From assembly GCA_023488945.1 (NCBI GenBank), contig JAMDBZ010000020.1:1-30259 (forward strand): a stretch of DNA of 30,259 bases, read 5' to 3'. Each line of letters opens with the position of its first letter. Within the stretch, counting starts at the first letter, position 1. The notes under the pieces are model-generated. The model was not told the origin of the DNA, searched no databases, and worked only from the letters and a program-made list of their open reading frames with translations. Position numbers and translations under genes: made by a program. This DNA is from Deltaproteobacteria bacterium. Lineage in GTDB: Bacteria > Desulfobacterota_E > Deferrimicrobia > Deferrimicrobiales > Deferrimicrobiaceae. Of this stretch, positions 1-9,800 are shown piece by piece.

Positions 1-150
1 GGGGCCCTCGTCTATGGAGTGGAGGTCGCCAGGGGCGACAAGACGATGGATGTCAAGGTGGACTCCCTCAGCGGGAAGGTCCTGAGCGTCCAGGCCGACC
101 GCGACGGCACGTCCGGGGAACACGAGGGAGAATCGGAACGCGAGGAGTGA
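1..150 (+). CDS. PepSY-domain protein, C-terminal fragment
   Basis: The window opens inside an ORF of 49 remaining codons ending in TGA at 148-150. The visible part contains VYGVEVARGDKTMDVKV followed by DSLSGKVLSVQ, which is the strand-strand-helix ending typical of PepSY domains (roughly YxVxV...V.VDa.tGkVl.v). The tail is acidic and low in complexity (EHEGESEREE). PepSY proteins are small periplasmic or membrane proteins, often found beside metal-responsive two-component systems or peptidases. The N-terminus lies outside the window, so length, signal peptide and number of repeats cannot be judged. The next gene begins about 80 nt downstream. Confidence 0.7.
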   Translation, partial: GALVYGVEVARGDKTMDVKVDSLSGKVLSVQADRDGTSGEHEGESEREE

Positions 151-231
151 GCGGATGTCGAAATCCGCGCGGCATTGAGGACAACGCAATCCGCCGGGAC
201 GGGCCGGATCGTCCCGCCGAAGGAGACTCCC

Positions 232-1152
232 ATGACCATGACCATCGAAATCACGGAATTGCGGCTGGCCCTCCAGGGGAGGCCGGTCCTGAACGGGATC
301 AATCTGTCCATGCGGGAGGGTGACATCTACGGATTGCTGGGGGAAAACGGAGCGGGGAAGAGCACCGCGCTCTCGGTGGTGACCGGACTGCGCGCCGCGG
401 GGTCCGGCAAGGTCGCGGTCCTTGGACTCGATCCCGTCCGGCGGCGGTCCGACCTGCATCGCGCGATCGGGGTATTGCCGGAACAGGGCGGTTTCTACGA
501 CTGGATGAGCGCGACGGACTACCTCCGCTGGTTCGCCGGGCTCTACGGCCTGCCGCTGCCGGACGATGCGGCGGGCCGCCTCCTCGACCGCGTCGGGCTC
601 GATCCCGGGAACCCGAGGCCGGTCCGGACCTATTCGCACGGCATGAAACAGCGGCTGGGCCTGGCGCGGGCCATGATGAACAATCCCCGGCTGCTGATCC
701 TCGACGAGCCGACAAACGGTCTGGACCCGGGGGGCCGGCGCGACATCCACGACGTCCTGCTGGATCTGAACCGCCGGCACGGCGTCGCCATCCTGCTGTG
801 CACCCATCTCCTGGACGACGTAGAGCGGCTTTGCAGCCGGATCGGCATCATCCATCGCGGGAAGACGGTGCTCGAGGGGAGCATGGCCGCGCTGATGGCG
901 TCCCCCCGGGCGGCGTCGCGGTACCGGTTGCGCCTGTCGGCGCCTCCCTCCGGCGCCGGCCTCCCGGCCGATGTCAGCGTCGCCGGGACGGAAGGCGAGT
1001 GGCTGCGGCTGAACATCCCCGCCGGCCGGAGCCCCGATTCGGTCTGGCGCGCCCTTTACGCGTCGGGCTGGGGGATCGTGGAAATCCACAATGAAAGCGG
1101 CGGACTGTCGGATCTCTACCTGAACCTCATCGAAAGGGAGAACGCGTCATGA
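232..1152 (+). CDS. ABC transporter ATP-binding protein (ABC-2 / NosF-like exporter)
   Basis: A 306-aa ATPase that powers an ABC-2 type exporter at the inner membrane. Walker A is GENGAGKST (residues 37-45). The signature region is degenerate (YSHGMKQRLGLA), as is common in the CcmA/NosF/DrrA group, and Walker B is LLILDEPTNGLDP, followed by the H-loop in CTHLLDD. About 80 C-terminal residues after the nucleotide-binding domain form the accessory domain usual in this group. I chose ATG 232 because AAGGAG sits 6 nt upstream; an open frame continues to 175 but lacks a comparable site. The stop overlaps the next start (ATGA), so the permease is translationally coupled. Substrate is unknown. The NosF resemblance is only at family level, since no nosZ or nosD is nearby. 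Confidence 0.9.
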   Translation: MTMTIEITELRLALQGRPVLNGINLSMREGDIYGLLGENGAGKSTALSVVTGLRAAGSGKVAVLGLDPVRRRSDLHRAIGVLPEQGGFYDWMSATDYLRWFAGLYGLPLPDDAAGRLLDRVGLDPGNPRPVRTYSHGMKQRLGLARAMMNNPRLLILDEPTNGLDPGGRRDIHDVLLDLNRRHGVAILLCTHLLDDVERLCSRIGIIHRGKTVLEGSMAALMASPRAASRYRLRLSAPPSGAGLPADVSVAGTEGEWLRLNIPAGRSPDSVWRALYASGWGIVEIHNESGGLSDLYLNLIERENAS

Positions 1153-1901
1153 ACCCGATCCTGTCGATGACCCGCAAGGAAAGCGGGGAGCTTCTGAAAA
1201 GCGGGCGGGGGCTGGCCTGGCTTGCGGCCCTGACCGCGGTGCTGTCGGTCCTGAGCCTTCTCCTCGTGAGCAACACCGAACTCAGCCTGCTGGACAACGC
1301 CCAGGTCGTCTACATGGTGATGGGGACGATCTGCGCGCTGGGCGCGCTCCTGGCCGTGGTCGCCGGCAGCGACTCCCTGGCCGGAGAACGGGAGCGCGGC
1401 AGCCTCGTCCCGCTGCTGCTGACGCCGCTCAGTCCCGCCGAGATCGTCACGGGGAAAATGGGGGGGCAGGTCGTCGCCTGGTGCGCTGCGTACGTCCTGG
1501 GTCTTCCGTACCTGTGGGCGGTCGGCAGCCGGGGGCAGAACCTTCTCCCGGCGGTCCTCGCCCTGGCGGCGTTCGGCACGCCGCTGGTGCTGGGGTTCGG
1601 CTTTTTCGCCGTCGGCCTCTCCGCGCGTTTCGGCACCGTGCGGACGGCGCTCTCGACCTCCCTGGTGACCCTGGTGCTGTCGGCCAGCCCCGTGCTGCTC
1701 GGGCCCGGCCTGCGGCAAAGCGCGGTCGGAAAGATGTTCGATGCGGCGAACCCGTTTTCCGCGGCGCTCAACGGGTTCGACGGCATCGTGATCGACTCGC
1801 AACCGTTCCGGGCGCAGGCGGCCCGGTTCGCCGTCGTGCTCGTGTGGCTCTGCCTGGCGATGGCGTTCGCCGGCCGCAGCGCGCGGACGATGAAGATTTA
1901 G
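1149..1901 (+). CDS. ABC-2 type transporter permease
   Basis: A 250-aa integral membrane protein with about six hydrophobic segments, for example LAWLAALTAVLSVLSLLLV near residue 20 and FAVVLVWLCLAMAF near the end. Between the second and third segments lies SLAGERERGSLVPLLLTPLS, the ERERG...LL.tPls cytoplasmic motif typical of ABC-2/NosY-like permeases. It overlaps the upstream ATPase by 4 nt and forms the membrane half of that exporter. A secreted protein gene follows after 9 nt, with AGGAGG in the gap, so the three genes are probably one operon. Nothing in the sequence identifies the substrate. Confidence 0.88.
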   Translation: MNPILSMTRKESGELLKSGRGLAWLAALTAVLSVLSLLLVSNTELSLLDNAQVVYMVMGTICALGALLAVVAGSDSLAGERERGSLVPLLLTPLSPAEIVTGKMGGQVVAWCAAYVLGLPYLWAVGSRGQNLLPAVLALAAFGTPLVLGFGFFAVGLSARFGTVRTALSTSLVTLVLSASPVLLGPGLRQSAVGKMFDAANPFSAALNGFDGIVIDSQPFRAQAARFAVVLVWLCLAMAFAGRSARTMKI

Positions 1902-1910
1902 GAGGCCCCG

Positions 1911-2441
1911 ATGAAGATCCGAACCCTCGCGCCATGTCTCGTCCTGATCGCATTCCTGTCCTTCGCCGGCACGGCGATCGCCGGCGCCCCGCTGGACATC
2001 ACCCTGTTCGCGGACGGGCGGAACCCGCAATCGCCGCAAATGGGCGACAGGCTCACGTTCCGCAGCGTCATCCGCAACACGGGCCGCGCTCCCGCCGAGG
2101 GGGTGGTCGCCTGGATCAGTCTGGTCCGGGTCGATGCCGGCCATGAGCAACCGGTGGACCTCGAGGACTGGAGCGCGCTCAAGGCCGTGACGCGAGCCGC
2201 CCTTGCGCCGGGGGAACAGGTCGAGGCGGAATGGCCGATGCGGCTGATCCAGGCGGGTGATTACCGGGTGGTGATCAGCGCCGTGGCGCGCGGCGCCGGC
2301 CGGATCGTCACCAGCCCGTTCGCGGACTTCCACGTCCGGCGCAAACCGGTCGTCGAGTCCCGGAGGATTCTTCCGGTCGCCTTCGGCATCCCGCTGGCGA
2401 TGGGAGGCCTGGTCGCCTTCCGCTTGGTGCGGCGGCGGTAA
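1911..2441 (+). CDS. secreted, C-terminally anchored beta-sandwich protein
   Basis: 176 aa. An N-terminal signal peptide has a hydrophobic core (LVLIAFLSFAGTAIA) and a probable cleavage after AIA near residue 24. The middle reads like an Ig-fold/CARDB- or NEW3-type domain: PQMGDRLTFRSVIRNTGRAP, then alternating strands and LAPGEQVEAEWPM. The C-terminus is one transmembrane helix (ILPVAFGIPLAMGGLVAF) followed by RLVRRR, so the protein is probably exported with its domain outside and anchored by the last helix. AGGAGG lies just before the ATG. It follows the ABC-2 permease by 9 nt and is likely an accessory subunit of that exporter. I do not recognise a named family. Confidence 0.75.
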   Translation: MKIRTLAPCLVLIAFLSFAGTAIAGAPLDITLFADGRNPQSPQMGDRLTFRSVIRNTGRAPAEGVVAWISLVRVDAGHEQPVDLEDWSALKAVTRAALAPGEQVEAEWPMRLIQAGDYRVVISAVARGAGRIVTSPFADFHVRRKPVVESRRILPVAFGIPLAMGGLVAFRLVRRR

Positions 2442-2473
2442 TGCGATAATTTGGGGACCGGGAGCGAGCGCGC

Positions 2474-3136
2474 ATGCGGCTGTTGCTCGTCGAAGATGAC
2501 CCGATGATCGGGGAAAGCGTTCGTCACGGCCTGCGCCAGGACGGCTTCGCCGTGGACTGGGCGCGGGACGGCAAGGACGCGGAGCTGGCCCTGGACACCG
2601 AGCCTTACGATCTCCTGCTCCTCGACCTCGGCTTGCCGGGAAAGTCCGGCCTCGACCTGCTCAAGGGACTCCGCCGCCGGGGCAACGGGATCCCCGTCCT
2701 GATCCTGACGGCGCGCGACGCCGTGGCGGACCGCGTCCGGGGACTGGACGCGGGCGCGGACGATTACCTCGTGAAGCCGTTCGACCTCGAGGAGATGGCG
2801 GCGCGGATCCGCGCCTTGCTGAGGCGCCGGGCGGGGCGCGCGCAGCCGCTGATCGTCTACGGGGCGTTGACGCTGGACCCCGTCACCCACGAGGCCGCGT
2901 GCCGGGGGAATCCGCTGCTTTTGTCGGCCCGCGAGTTCGCGCTGCTGCAGGCGCTCCTGGAGAAACCGGGGGCGGTCCTGTCGCGCGCCCGGCTGGAGGA
3001 GCGGCTGTACGGATGGGACGAGGAAGTGGAAAGCAACGCCGTGGAGGTGCACATCCACAACCTCCGGAAAAAACTGGGCGCCGAGATCATCCGGACCGTG
3101 AGGGGGGTGGGCTACATGGTGGCGAAAATCCCATGA
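2474..3136 (+). CDS. OmpR/QseB-family response regulator
   Basis: 220 aa. Receiver domain with acidic pair E7-D8-D9, phospho-acceptor D51 (LLLLDLGLPG), T79 (LILTARD) and K101 (YLVKPF). This is followed by a winged-helix DNA-binding domain ending in NAVEVHIHNLRKKLG and IRTVRGVGYM, the standard OmpR/PhoB output domain. It overlaps the sensor kinase gene by 4 nt (ATGA), giving a coupled pair. The pair sits directly upstream of a tripartite efflux operon with overlapping genes, so it most likely senses the efflux substrate and activates the operon. The receiver resembles the QseB/PmrA branch more than CusR, so the inducer cannot be named. Confidence 0.92.
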   Translation: MRLLLVEDDPMIGESVRHGLRQDGFAVDWARDGKDAELALDTEPYDLLLLDLGLPGKSGLDLLKGLRRRGNGIPVLILTARDAVADRVRGLDAGADDYLVKPFDLEEMAARIRALLRRRAGRAQPLIVYGALTLDPVTHEAACRGNPLLLSAREFALLQALLEKPGAVLSRARLEERLYGWDEEVESNAVEVHIHNLRKKLGAEIIRTVRGVGYMVAKIP

Positions 3137-4440
3137 CGTCCATCCGCCGCCGCCTCCTGGTCTGGCTGCTTTCGGCGTCGCTCATGGCCTGCGCGCTGGC
3201 GGGCGCGTTCACCTATTACGAAGCGCGGGAGGAAGTCGACGAGCTTTTCGACCGCCAGTTGCGTCAGGTGGCCCTTTCGCTGCGGCACCAGGAAGTCTTC
3301 CTGCCCGCGGCGTCCGGCGGCGGACCGGGAAGTGAAGAGGAAGACGACGTCGTTGTCCAGGTGTGGAATCGCGAGGGCGTGCTGGCATACGCTTCCCGCC
3401 CGGGCGTCCTTCCGCCCCGTTCTTCCCGTTCGGGGTTCGGCACGGTCTCGCGCGATGGAGATCGCTGGCGTCTCTTCGTCCTGACGGAACCGGCCCGGAC
3501 CATCCAGGTGGCCCAGCCGTTGAGCGCAAGGCGGGAAATCAGCGCCGGCATCGCCATGAGCCTCCTCGCGCCGTCGCTCGCGCTGATCCCCGCCCTGGGG
3601 ATCCTGATCTGGATCGCGGTGGGCCGCGGACTGCGGCCGCTGGCCGCGGTCGCGGCCGGGGTCGGGCGGCGAAACCCTTCCGCCATGGAGCCGTTGCCCG
3701 AACGGAACCTGCCGAAAGAAATCGCGCCGCTCGTCAGGGAACTGAACGATCTCCTGGAACGCCTCTCGCAGGCCATGGAAGCGCAGCACAGATTCGTCGC
3801 GGACGCGGCGCACGAGCTCCGGACGCCCCTGGCCGCCGTCGACCTGCAGTTGCAGATCGTCGAGCGGTCCGTCACCGCAGAGGAAAAAGCGGCGGCGATG
3901 GCCCGGCTGAAGGGCGGGATACACCGCGCGAGCCGGCTGGTCCAGCAGCTGCTGACGATGGCCAGGCTCGAGCCCGAGGCGACTCCGCACCGGTTGACCC
4001 GGCTCGACCTCGCGGACCTCGTCCGAACCTCGGTGGCGGAGTGGTCGCCCGCCGCCCAGGAGAAGGGGATCGACCTGGGCCTGGCGCACGCCGATCCCGC
4101 CCGGATCGACGCGGACGCGGAACAGTTGCAGATCCTGCTCGGGAACCTGATCGACAACGCCATCCGGTATACACCGGAAGGCGGGCGCGTGGACGTCGGT
4201 CTGCTGGGGGACGAGACGGGCGCACGGATCGTCGTCGAGGACAACGGCCCCGGCATTCCGGAGCGGGAGATGACCCGGGTGTTCGACCGGTTCTACCGTT
4301 GCGCGGGGACCGGCGCTCCCGGGAGCGGCCTGGGCCTTGCCATCGTCAGGAAGATCGCGGAGCGCCTCGGGGGGCGGGTCACGCTCGAAGCGGGCCATGG
4401 CGGCAGGGGACTCCGGGCGACGGTGAGGTTCGGGTCATGA
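3133..4440 (+). CDS. membrane sensor histidine kinase (QseC-like)
   Basis: 435 aa from ATG 3133, which overlaps the regulator's stop; the frame is open further upstream but that part lies within the regulator gene. First transmembrane segment near residues 8-28, periplasmic sensor of about 110 residues containing an acidic stretch (GSEEEDDVVV), second membrane helix near 143-164, HAMP-like linker, then DHp domain with H227 in AAHELRTPLAA. ATP-binding motifs follow: N box NLIDNAIRYTP, G1 box EDNGPGIP, F region FDRFYR and G2 box GSGLGLAIV. The acidic patch could bind cations, but that is a guess. Its stop overlaps the TolC-family gene (ATGA), tying signalling and export into one transcript. Confidence 0.92.
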   Translation: MTSIRRRLLVWLLSASLMACALAGAFTYYEAREEVDELFDRQLRQVALSLRHQEVFLPAASGGGPGSEEEDDVVVQVWNREGVLAYASRPGVLPPRSSRSGFGTVSRDGDRWRLFVLTEPARTIQVAQPLSARREISAGIAMSLLAPSLALIPALGILIWIAVGRGLRPLAAVAAGVGRRNPSAMEPLPERNLPKEIAPLVRELNDLLERLSQAMEAQHRFVADAAHELRTPLAAVDLQLQIVERSVTAEEKAAAMARLKGGIHRASRLVQQLLTMARLEPEATPHRLTRLDLADLVRTSVAEWSPAAQEKGIDLGLAHADPARIDADAEQLQILLGNLIDNAIRYTPEGGRVDVGLLGDETGARIVVEDNGPGIPEREMTRVFDRFYRCAGTGAPGSGLGLAIVRKIAERLGGRVTLEAGHGGRGLRATVRFGS

Positions 4441-5819
4441 CGCGCCGGGGCGGCGGGTTCGGCGGTCGGGGGAGCGCGGGGCTTGCCGCCGTCGCATTCT
4501 TCGCCGCATTCCTGGCGGGCTGCGCCGCCTATCACCCGAAACCGCTCGACGGGGAGCGGCTCGATTCCGCCCTGGCCGTACCCGACAACGTGACTCTGGC
4601 CCAGGAGGCGGCAAGACTCCGCCATCCCCGGATTCCCCCCATCGCACTGGATTTCTCCCAGCCTCTGACCGGCAAGGAGCTCGCCGCCATCGCGGTGCTG
4701 GTGAATCCGGAACTGAAGGCGCTGCGGGCGGAAGAAGGCGTCGCGGAGGCGCAGGTTTTCCGCGCCGGGCTGTTGCCCGACCCCCAGTTCTCCTTCGGCC
4801 TGGACCATCCTCTCGACGGACCGCCGGACCTGGTGAACGCCTTCAATGCCGGGCTCGGCTGGGATCTCGCCAAGGTGATTCTCCGGGGGACCGGGCGCCG
4901 GATCGCGGAAAGGGACCGGGAGAGGATCCGTTACGACGTGGCGTGGCGGGAATGGCTCGCGGCGAACCGGGTGCGGCTGCTTGCCGAGCGCGCGGCATAC
5001 CTGGGGAAGCGGGAGCGGGTGGCCCGGAAGGCCGCGGAGGCGGCCGCGCGGATCCTGGAAATCACCCGCAGCAACCTGAACCGGGGGGATGCGAAGATCG
5101 ACGAGTTCGGCCTGCGACAGGTTGCCTACCTGGACGCGGAGGACCGGGCGCTTTCGCTCGCCAGGGACCTGGAAAAAACGCGGCAGGAGCTGAACCGGCG
5201 CCTGGGCTTCCCGCCGGGCAGGACGATCCCCGTCGCCGCGACGGCGCTTGCGGACCCCCCCTCCCGCGACGCCGGGACGCTTTTCGCCGAGGCGCGAAGG
5301 CAGCGGCTGGATCTGATCGCCCTGCAGGCGGGGTACGCGGCACAGGAAGAGAGGGTGTACCGGGAAGTCCTGCGCCAGTTCCCGGCTTTCACCCTGGGAG
5401 TGAGCCGCGCGCGGGACACGAGCGACATCCGGACCATCGGGTTCACCGTGGGGCTGGACCTCCCCCTGTGGAACCGGAACCGGGGAGGGATCGCCGTCGC
5501 CCGGGCCACGCGCGAGCGGCTTTACGCGGAATACGTCTCGCGACTGCACAGTGCCCGTGCCGACATCGCGGGGCTGTCCGCCGACCTCGAACGCATCGGC
5601 AGGCAGCGCGCCGTTCTGGCCCGCGAGCTGCCGGAGCTGGAACGGGCGGAACAGACGATGCGCGACGCGGTCGCGAACGGGGATGTGACCCTGCTGGCCT
5701 ACGAGGCGGTGCGGGCCGCCCTTCTCGACAAGAGGCTCGCTTTATTGAGCCTGGAGCAGGCGGCCGCGGAGCAGCAGGTGGCCCTGCAGCTCGCGGTCGG
5801 CGCACCTTGGAATCCATGA
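4437..5819 (+). CDS. TolC-family outer-membrane efflux lipoprotein
   Basis: 460 aa from ATG 4437, overlapping the kinase stop by 4 nt. An N-terminal lipoprotein signal is present: basic start (MTRR), hydrophobic core, and lipobox LAGC with C29 as the lipidated residue. Two OEP repeats follow, seen as long helical stretches (for example the region around NPELKALRAEEGVAEAQVFR and the second half after AEARRQRLDLIALQAGYAAQ). The length matches CusC/OprM-type proteins. It forms the outer-membrane exit duct for the adaptor and RND pump encoded next. Translation continues directly into the adaptor gene. Confidence 0.92.
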   Translation: MTRRGGGFGGRGSAGLAAVAFFAAFLAGCAAYHPKPLDGERLDSALAVPDNVTLAQEAARLRHPRIPPIALDFSQPLTGKELAAIAVLVNPELKALRAEEGVAEAQVFRAGLLPDPQFSFGLDHPLDGPPDLVNAFNAGLGWDLAKVILRGTGRRIAERDRERIRYDVAWREWLAANRVRLLAERAAYLGKRERVARKAAEAAARILEITRSNLNRGDAKIDEFGLRQVAYLDAEDRALSLARDLEKTRQELNRRLGFPPGRTIPVAATALADPPSRDAGTLFAEARRQRLDLIALQAGYAAQEERVYREVLRQFPAFTLGVSRARDTSDIRTIGFTVGLDLPLWNRNRGGIAVARATRERLYAEYVSRLHSARADIAGLSADLERIGRQRAVLARELPELERAEQTMRDAVANGDVTLLAYEAVRAALLDKRLALLSLEQAAAEQQVALQLAVGAPWNP

Positions 5820-5830
5820 GGGGGGGACGT

Positions 5831-6895
5831 ATGAATCCGCATCGGAAAATCTTCGCGGGCCTGTTCGCCGTCATGGCGGGATCTTCGCTCTTCAGCGGCG
5901 CCGCAACGGCGGAGGGAGGGAAAACCACCGAAGCCCCGTCCGTCCTCGTGGAGATCTCGCAGGCGCGCTTCATGTCCATGAAAAAAAGCCTGACGGCCTA
6001 CGGCGTCGTGGAGTATGCCCCGGAGCATTCCCGGGTGGAGGATCTCCAGGGAGAAGGCGTGGTGAAACGGGTGCTGGTCTCCGCCGGGCAGCCCGTCCGC
6101 GCGGGGGACCCGCTTCTCATCCTGCTTCCCACGGCCAACGCAAGCATGGAGATCGAGAGGGCCCGGCTCGATCTCGTGTTCGCCCAAAAGACTCTGGATC
6201 GTCTGACGGAGCTCCAGGCACGTCAGCTCGCCACGAACGCGGACGTGCAGGCCGCCGAGGAAGCCCTGTCCAAGGCGAAAGCCGTTCTCGCCGAGCTCCG
6301 GAAACGGTATCTCGGCGAAGAGGGGCTGGTCTTGCGGGCGGGCATGGACGGCGTGGTGGAGGCCGTCCTCATCCGGGAGGGACAGATCGCCGCCCCCGGC
6401 GCGCCTCTTTTGCGCCTGGCCGACGGGACCCGGTTGAGGGTCCGGCTGGGCGTGGAACCGGAAGACCTCCCGGGCGTCCGCGCCGGCCAGGAGGTCCAGG
6501 TCCGCCCGCTGTATCCGGGCGCGGAACCGGTGACCGGCCGGATCAGCGAGGTGTTCCGGCAGGTGAACGCGCAGACCCGCCTGGCGGAAACCGTCGTGCC
6601 GCTCCCCGCCGTTCCGGGGATCCTTCCCGGCGCCATGGTGCGAGGGGAGATTTTCACCCAAGCCGAATCCCGGGTCCTGGCCGTCCCGCGGACGGCGGTG
6701 CTTTACGAGCGGGACAAGGGGTATGTCTTCGTCGTCGACCACGGGCGGGCACGACGGAGGTTCGTCGACGCCGGCCGGGATGACGGCCGTTTCGTGGAGA
6801 TCCGCAAGGGCTTGAGTCCCGGCGAGACGGTGGTGACGTCGGGGAATTACGAGCTTTCCGACGGAATGGCCGTGCGCTTCCAGGGATCGCATTGA
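5831..6895 (+). CDS. RND efflux periplasmic adaptor (membrane fusion protein)
   Basis: 354 aa. A Sec signal peptide ends near GAATA (about residue 27). The barrel-sandwich (lipoyl-like) half motif is GVVKRVLVSAGQPVRAGDPL. A helical hairpin spans AQKTLDRLTELQARQLATNA to LAELRKRYL, the second lipoyl half is GVVEAVLIREGQIAAPGAPL, then come beta-barrel and membrane-proximal domains. The order is classic HlyD/AcrA. ATG 5831 is preferred because a G-rich ribosome site (GAGGGGGGGA) precedes it. ATG 5816 in the same frame would overlap the upstream stop by 4 nt like the other junctions and cannot be excluded. It links the TolC duct and the RND pump. Confidence 0.9.
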   Translation: MNPHRKIFAGLFAVMAGSSLFSGAATAEGGKTTEAPSVLVEISQARFMSMKKSLTAYGVVEYAPEHSRVEDLQGEGVVKRVLVSAGQPVRAGDPLLILLPTANASMEIERARLDLVFAQKTLDRLTELQARQLATNADVQAAEEALSKAKAVLAELRKRYLGEEGLVLRAGMDGVVEAVLIREGQIAAPGAPLLRLADGTRLRVRLGVEPEDLPGVRAGQEVQVRPLYPGAEPVTGRISEVFRQVNAQTRLAETVVPLPAVPGILPGAMVRGEIFTQAESRVLAVPRTAVLYERDKGYVFVVDHGRARRRFVDAGRDDGRFVEIRKGLSPGETVVTSGNYELSDGMAVRFQGSH

Positions 6896-9800
6896 TGGGC
6901 GCGTGGCTTCAGCGGCACAGCCGTTCCCTCCTCTTTCTCATGACCCTGCTCGCCCTGGGCGGTGCGCTCGCCGCGCTTCGCATGCCCGTGGCGATCTTCC
7001 CCCGGGTCCAGTTTCCCCGCATCGTCGTCAACGTGGATTCCGGGGACCGGCCGGTGGACAGGATGGTGGTGGAAGTGACCCAACCCCTCGAGCAGGCCCT
7101 TCGGGGAGTGCCGGGGGTGCGCGGGATGCGCTCGACGAGCAGCCGCGGCTCCGCCGACATCTCCGTCAATTTCGAGTGGGGAAGCGACATGGTCACGGCG
7201 CTCCTGGAGGTGGAATCCGCCGTGAACCGGGCGCTTCCCCGGTTGCCGCGGGGGACCTCCTTCACCGCCCGGCGGATGGATCCGACCGTCTTCCCCGTGT
7301 TGGGGCTTGCGCTCACCTCGGCCCGCCGCGACCTCGTTCGCCTGCGCGACTTCGCCTACTTCCGGTTGCGGCCCGTGGTTTCCACCGTCCCGGGGGTCGC
7401 CCGGGTGGAGGTGTTGGGGGGCGGGCAGGCGGAGTACCAGGTCCTGGCGGACCCGGCGAGGCTCCAGGCGGCGGGGCTCTCGCTCAAGGACGTCGCGGAC
7501 GCGCTGTCGGCCAACAACGTCGTGACGGCGGTGGGCCGGCTGGAGGACCGCTACCGCCTCTATCTCGCCCTCTCCGACACGCGCCTCCGGAGGACCGAGG
7601 ACATCCGGCACACCGTCCTGCGCAGCGGCAGCAACGGCGTCATCGAGCTGGGCGACGTGGCGGAGGTCCGGGAAGGGGAAGTTCCGCAGTGGTTCCGGGT
7701 GACGGCCAACGGCCGGGATGCCGTGCTGATGAACATCATGCAGCAGCCGGGGGCCAACACGGTGTCGCTGGTCCGGGAAATCGACCGGCGGATCGGCGCC
7801 TTCCGGGGCCAGACCCCGGCGGACATCCGGATCAAGCCGTATTACGACCAGTCCGAGCTGGTCGTCGCCTCCGCCCTGAGCGTCCGGGACTCCATTTTCA
7901 TCGGCGCCGTCCTGGCGGCGGTCATCCTCCTGATGTTCCTGCGCAGCCTGCGCATCACCGTGATCATCGCCATCGTCCTGCCCGGCGTGCTCGCTGCGAC
8001 GGTCCTTCTCCTCGACGTGTTCCACATGAGCTTCAACATCATGACGCTGGGCGGCATGGCAGCGGCTGTGGGACTGATTGTCGACGACGGAGTCGTCATG
8101 CTCGAATTCATCATGCGCCGCATGAGCGAGGGGCGGGAGTCCGGGGAGGCGCGGGAAGGGCCGGTCCTTTCCGCCGCCATCGAGATGACGCGGCCGCTGG
8201 CGGGGTCCTCCCTCGCGACGATCGTCGTGTATATCCCCCTGGCGTTCCTGGGAGGGGTCACGGGAGGATTCTTCAAGGCGCTTGCCCTGACCGTCGCCGC
8301 GAGCCTCGTGATCTCGTTCTTCGCCGCCTACCTGGCCATCCCCCTGCTCGGGCATCTCTTCCTGAAACGGAAGGATGCCGAGCGTCTCGAGTCCGTCGGC
8401 AAGGTCATGGGCCTGATGCACCGGGGGTACGAACGGTGGATGGCGGGGCTCCTCGGGCGGCCGTGGCTGATCCTGCCCATCCTCCTCGGACTGGGCGCCA
8501 TCGGGTATCTTTCGTACACGAGGGTCGGCTCCGGCTTCATGCCGCACATGGACGAGGGGGGGTTCATACTCGATTACAAGGCCGCGCCGGGCACCTCGGT
8601 CGCCGAAACCGACCGGCTCCTGCGACAGGTCGAAGCGATCATCACCTCCCTCCCGGAGGTGGACAGCTACTCGCGCCGGACCGGCCTGCAGTTGGGCGGC
8701 GGCGTGACGGAGTCCAACGAGGGGGATTTCTTCATCCACCTCAAGCCGCCCCCGCGCCGGGGCATCGACGCGGTCATGTCCGATCTCCGCCGGCGGGTGG
8801 AGAATCAGGTTCCGGGGTTGCGGATCGAGACCGCCCAGCTCATGGAGGACCTGATCGGCGACCTGACGGCCGTGCCGCAGCCGGTCGAGGTCAAGCTGTT
8901 CAGCGACAACGAGGCCCTGCTCCGAAAGGTCGCGCCGGAGGTCGCCGCCGGCATCCGCGGGATCCCGGGCGTCGTGGAAGTTTTCGACGGCATCACCATC
9001 GCGGGGGACGCCGTGGGCATCCGGGTCGACCGGGTGAAGGCGTCCCTCGAGGGGCTCGATCCGGATGCCGTCTCCCGCCAGATCCAGGCGCAGCTCGAAG
9101 GGAACGTGGCGAGCCAGGTCCAGGCGGGGGAGAAGATGATCGGCGTCCGGATCTGGACGCCCCCCGGCCTCCGCGACCGGATTTCCCTGATCCGGCGCCT
9201 GCGGCTGCGCGCGCCGGACGGCCATTATCTTCCCGTGAAACGGGTGGCGGAGGTCGGCATCGCGGAGGGCCAGGCGCAGGTGACGCGGGAAGATCTCCGG
9301 CGGATGGTCGCGGTGACCGGGCGCATCGAGGGGCGGGACCTCGGGTCCACGATGCGGGAGATCCGGTCCGTCCTGGGGAGGTTTCCGTTGCCGGCCGGAG
9401 CATACCTGGAGTACGGCGGGCTCTACCGGGAACAGCAGAAGTCCTTCCGCGGTCTCGTGGCGGTGTTTCTGAGCGCCATCATGCTCGTCACCGTCCTCCT
9501 GCTGTTCCTCTATGAGCGCTTCACCACCGTCCTGAGCATCCTCCTGACGACCCTTTTGTCGATGAGCGGCGTCTTCCTGGGGCTTTGGGTCACGGGCACC
9601 GAGCTCAACATCTCCGCGATGATGGGAATGACGATGATCGTCGGCATCGTCACCGAGATCGCCATCTTCTATTTCGCCGAGCTCGACCCGTCGGGGGCCC
9701 ATGATCCCCGCGACCTGATCGCCGCCGGCCGGATGCGGATGCGGCCCATCGTCATGACCTCGATGATCGCCATCCTCGCCCTCATGCCGCTGGCCCTCGG

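Noticed and set aside
5816..5830. ATG 5816 as the adaptor start
   Set aside because: It would mirror the ATGA couplings of the operon, but the G-rich ribosome site lies between it and ATG 5831 and favours the latter. It remains possible.
6847..9702. 951-codon open frame on the minus strand
   Set aside because: It lies opposite the RND pump and has a His/Asp/Arg/Pro-rich composition typical of an antisense shadow in GC-rich DNA.
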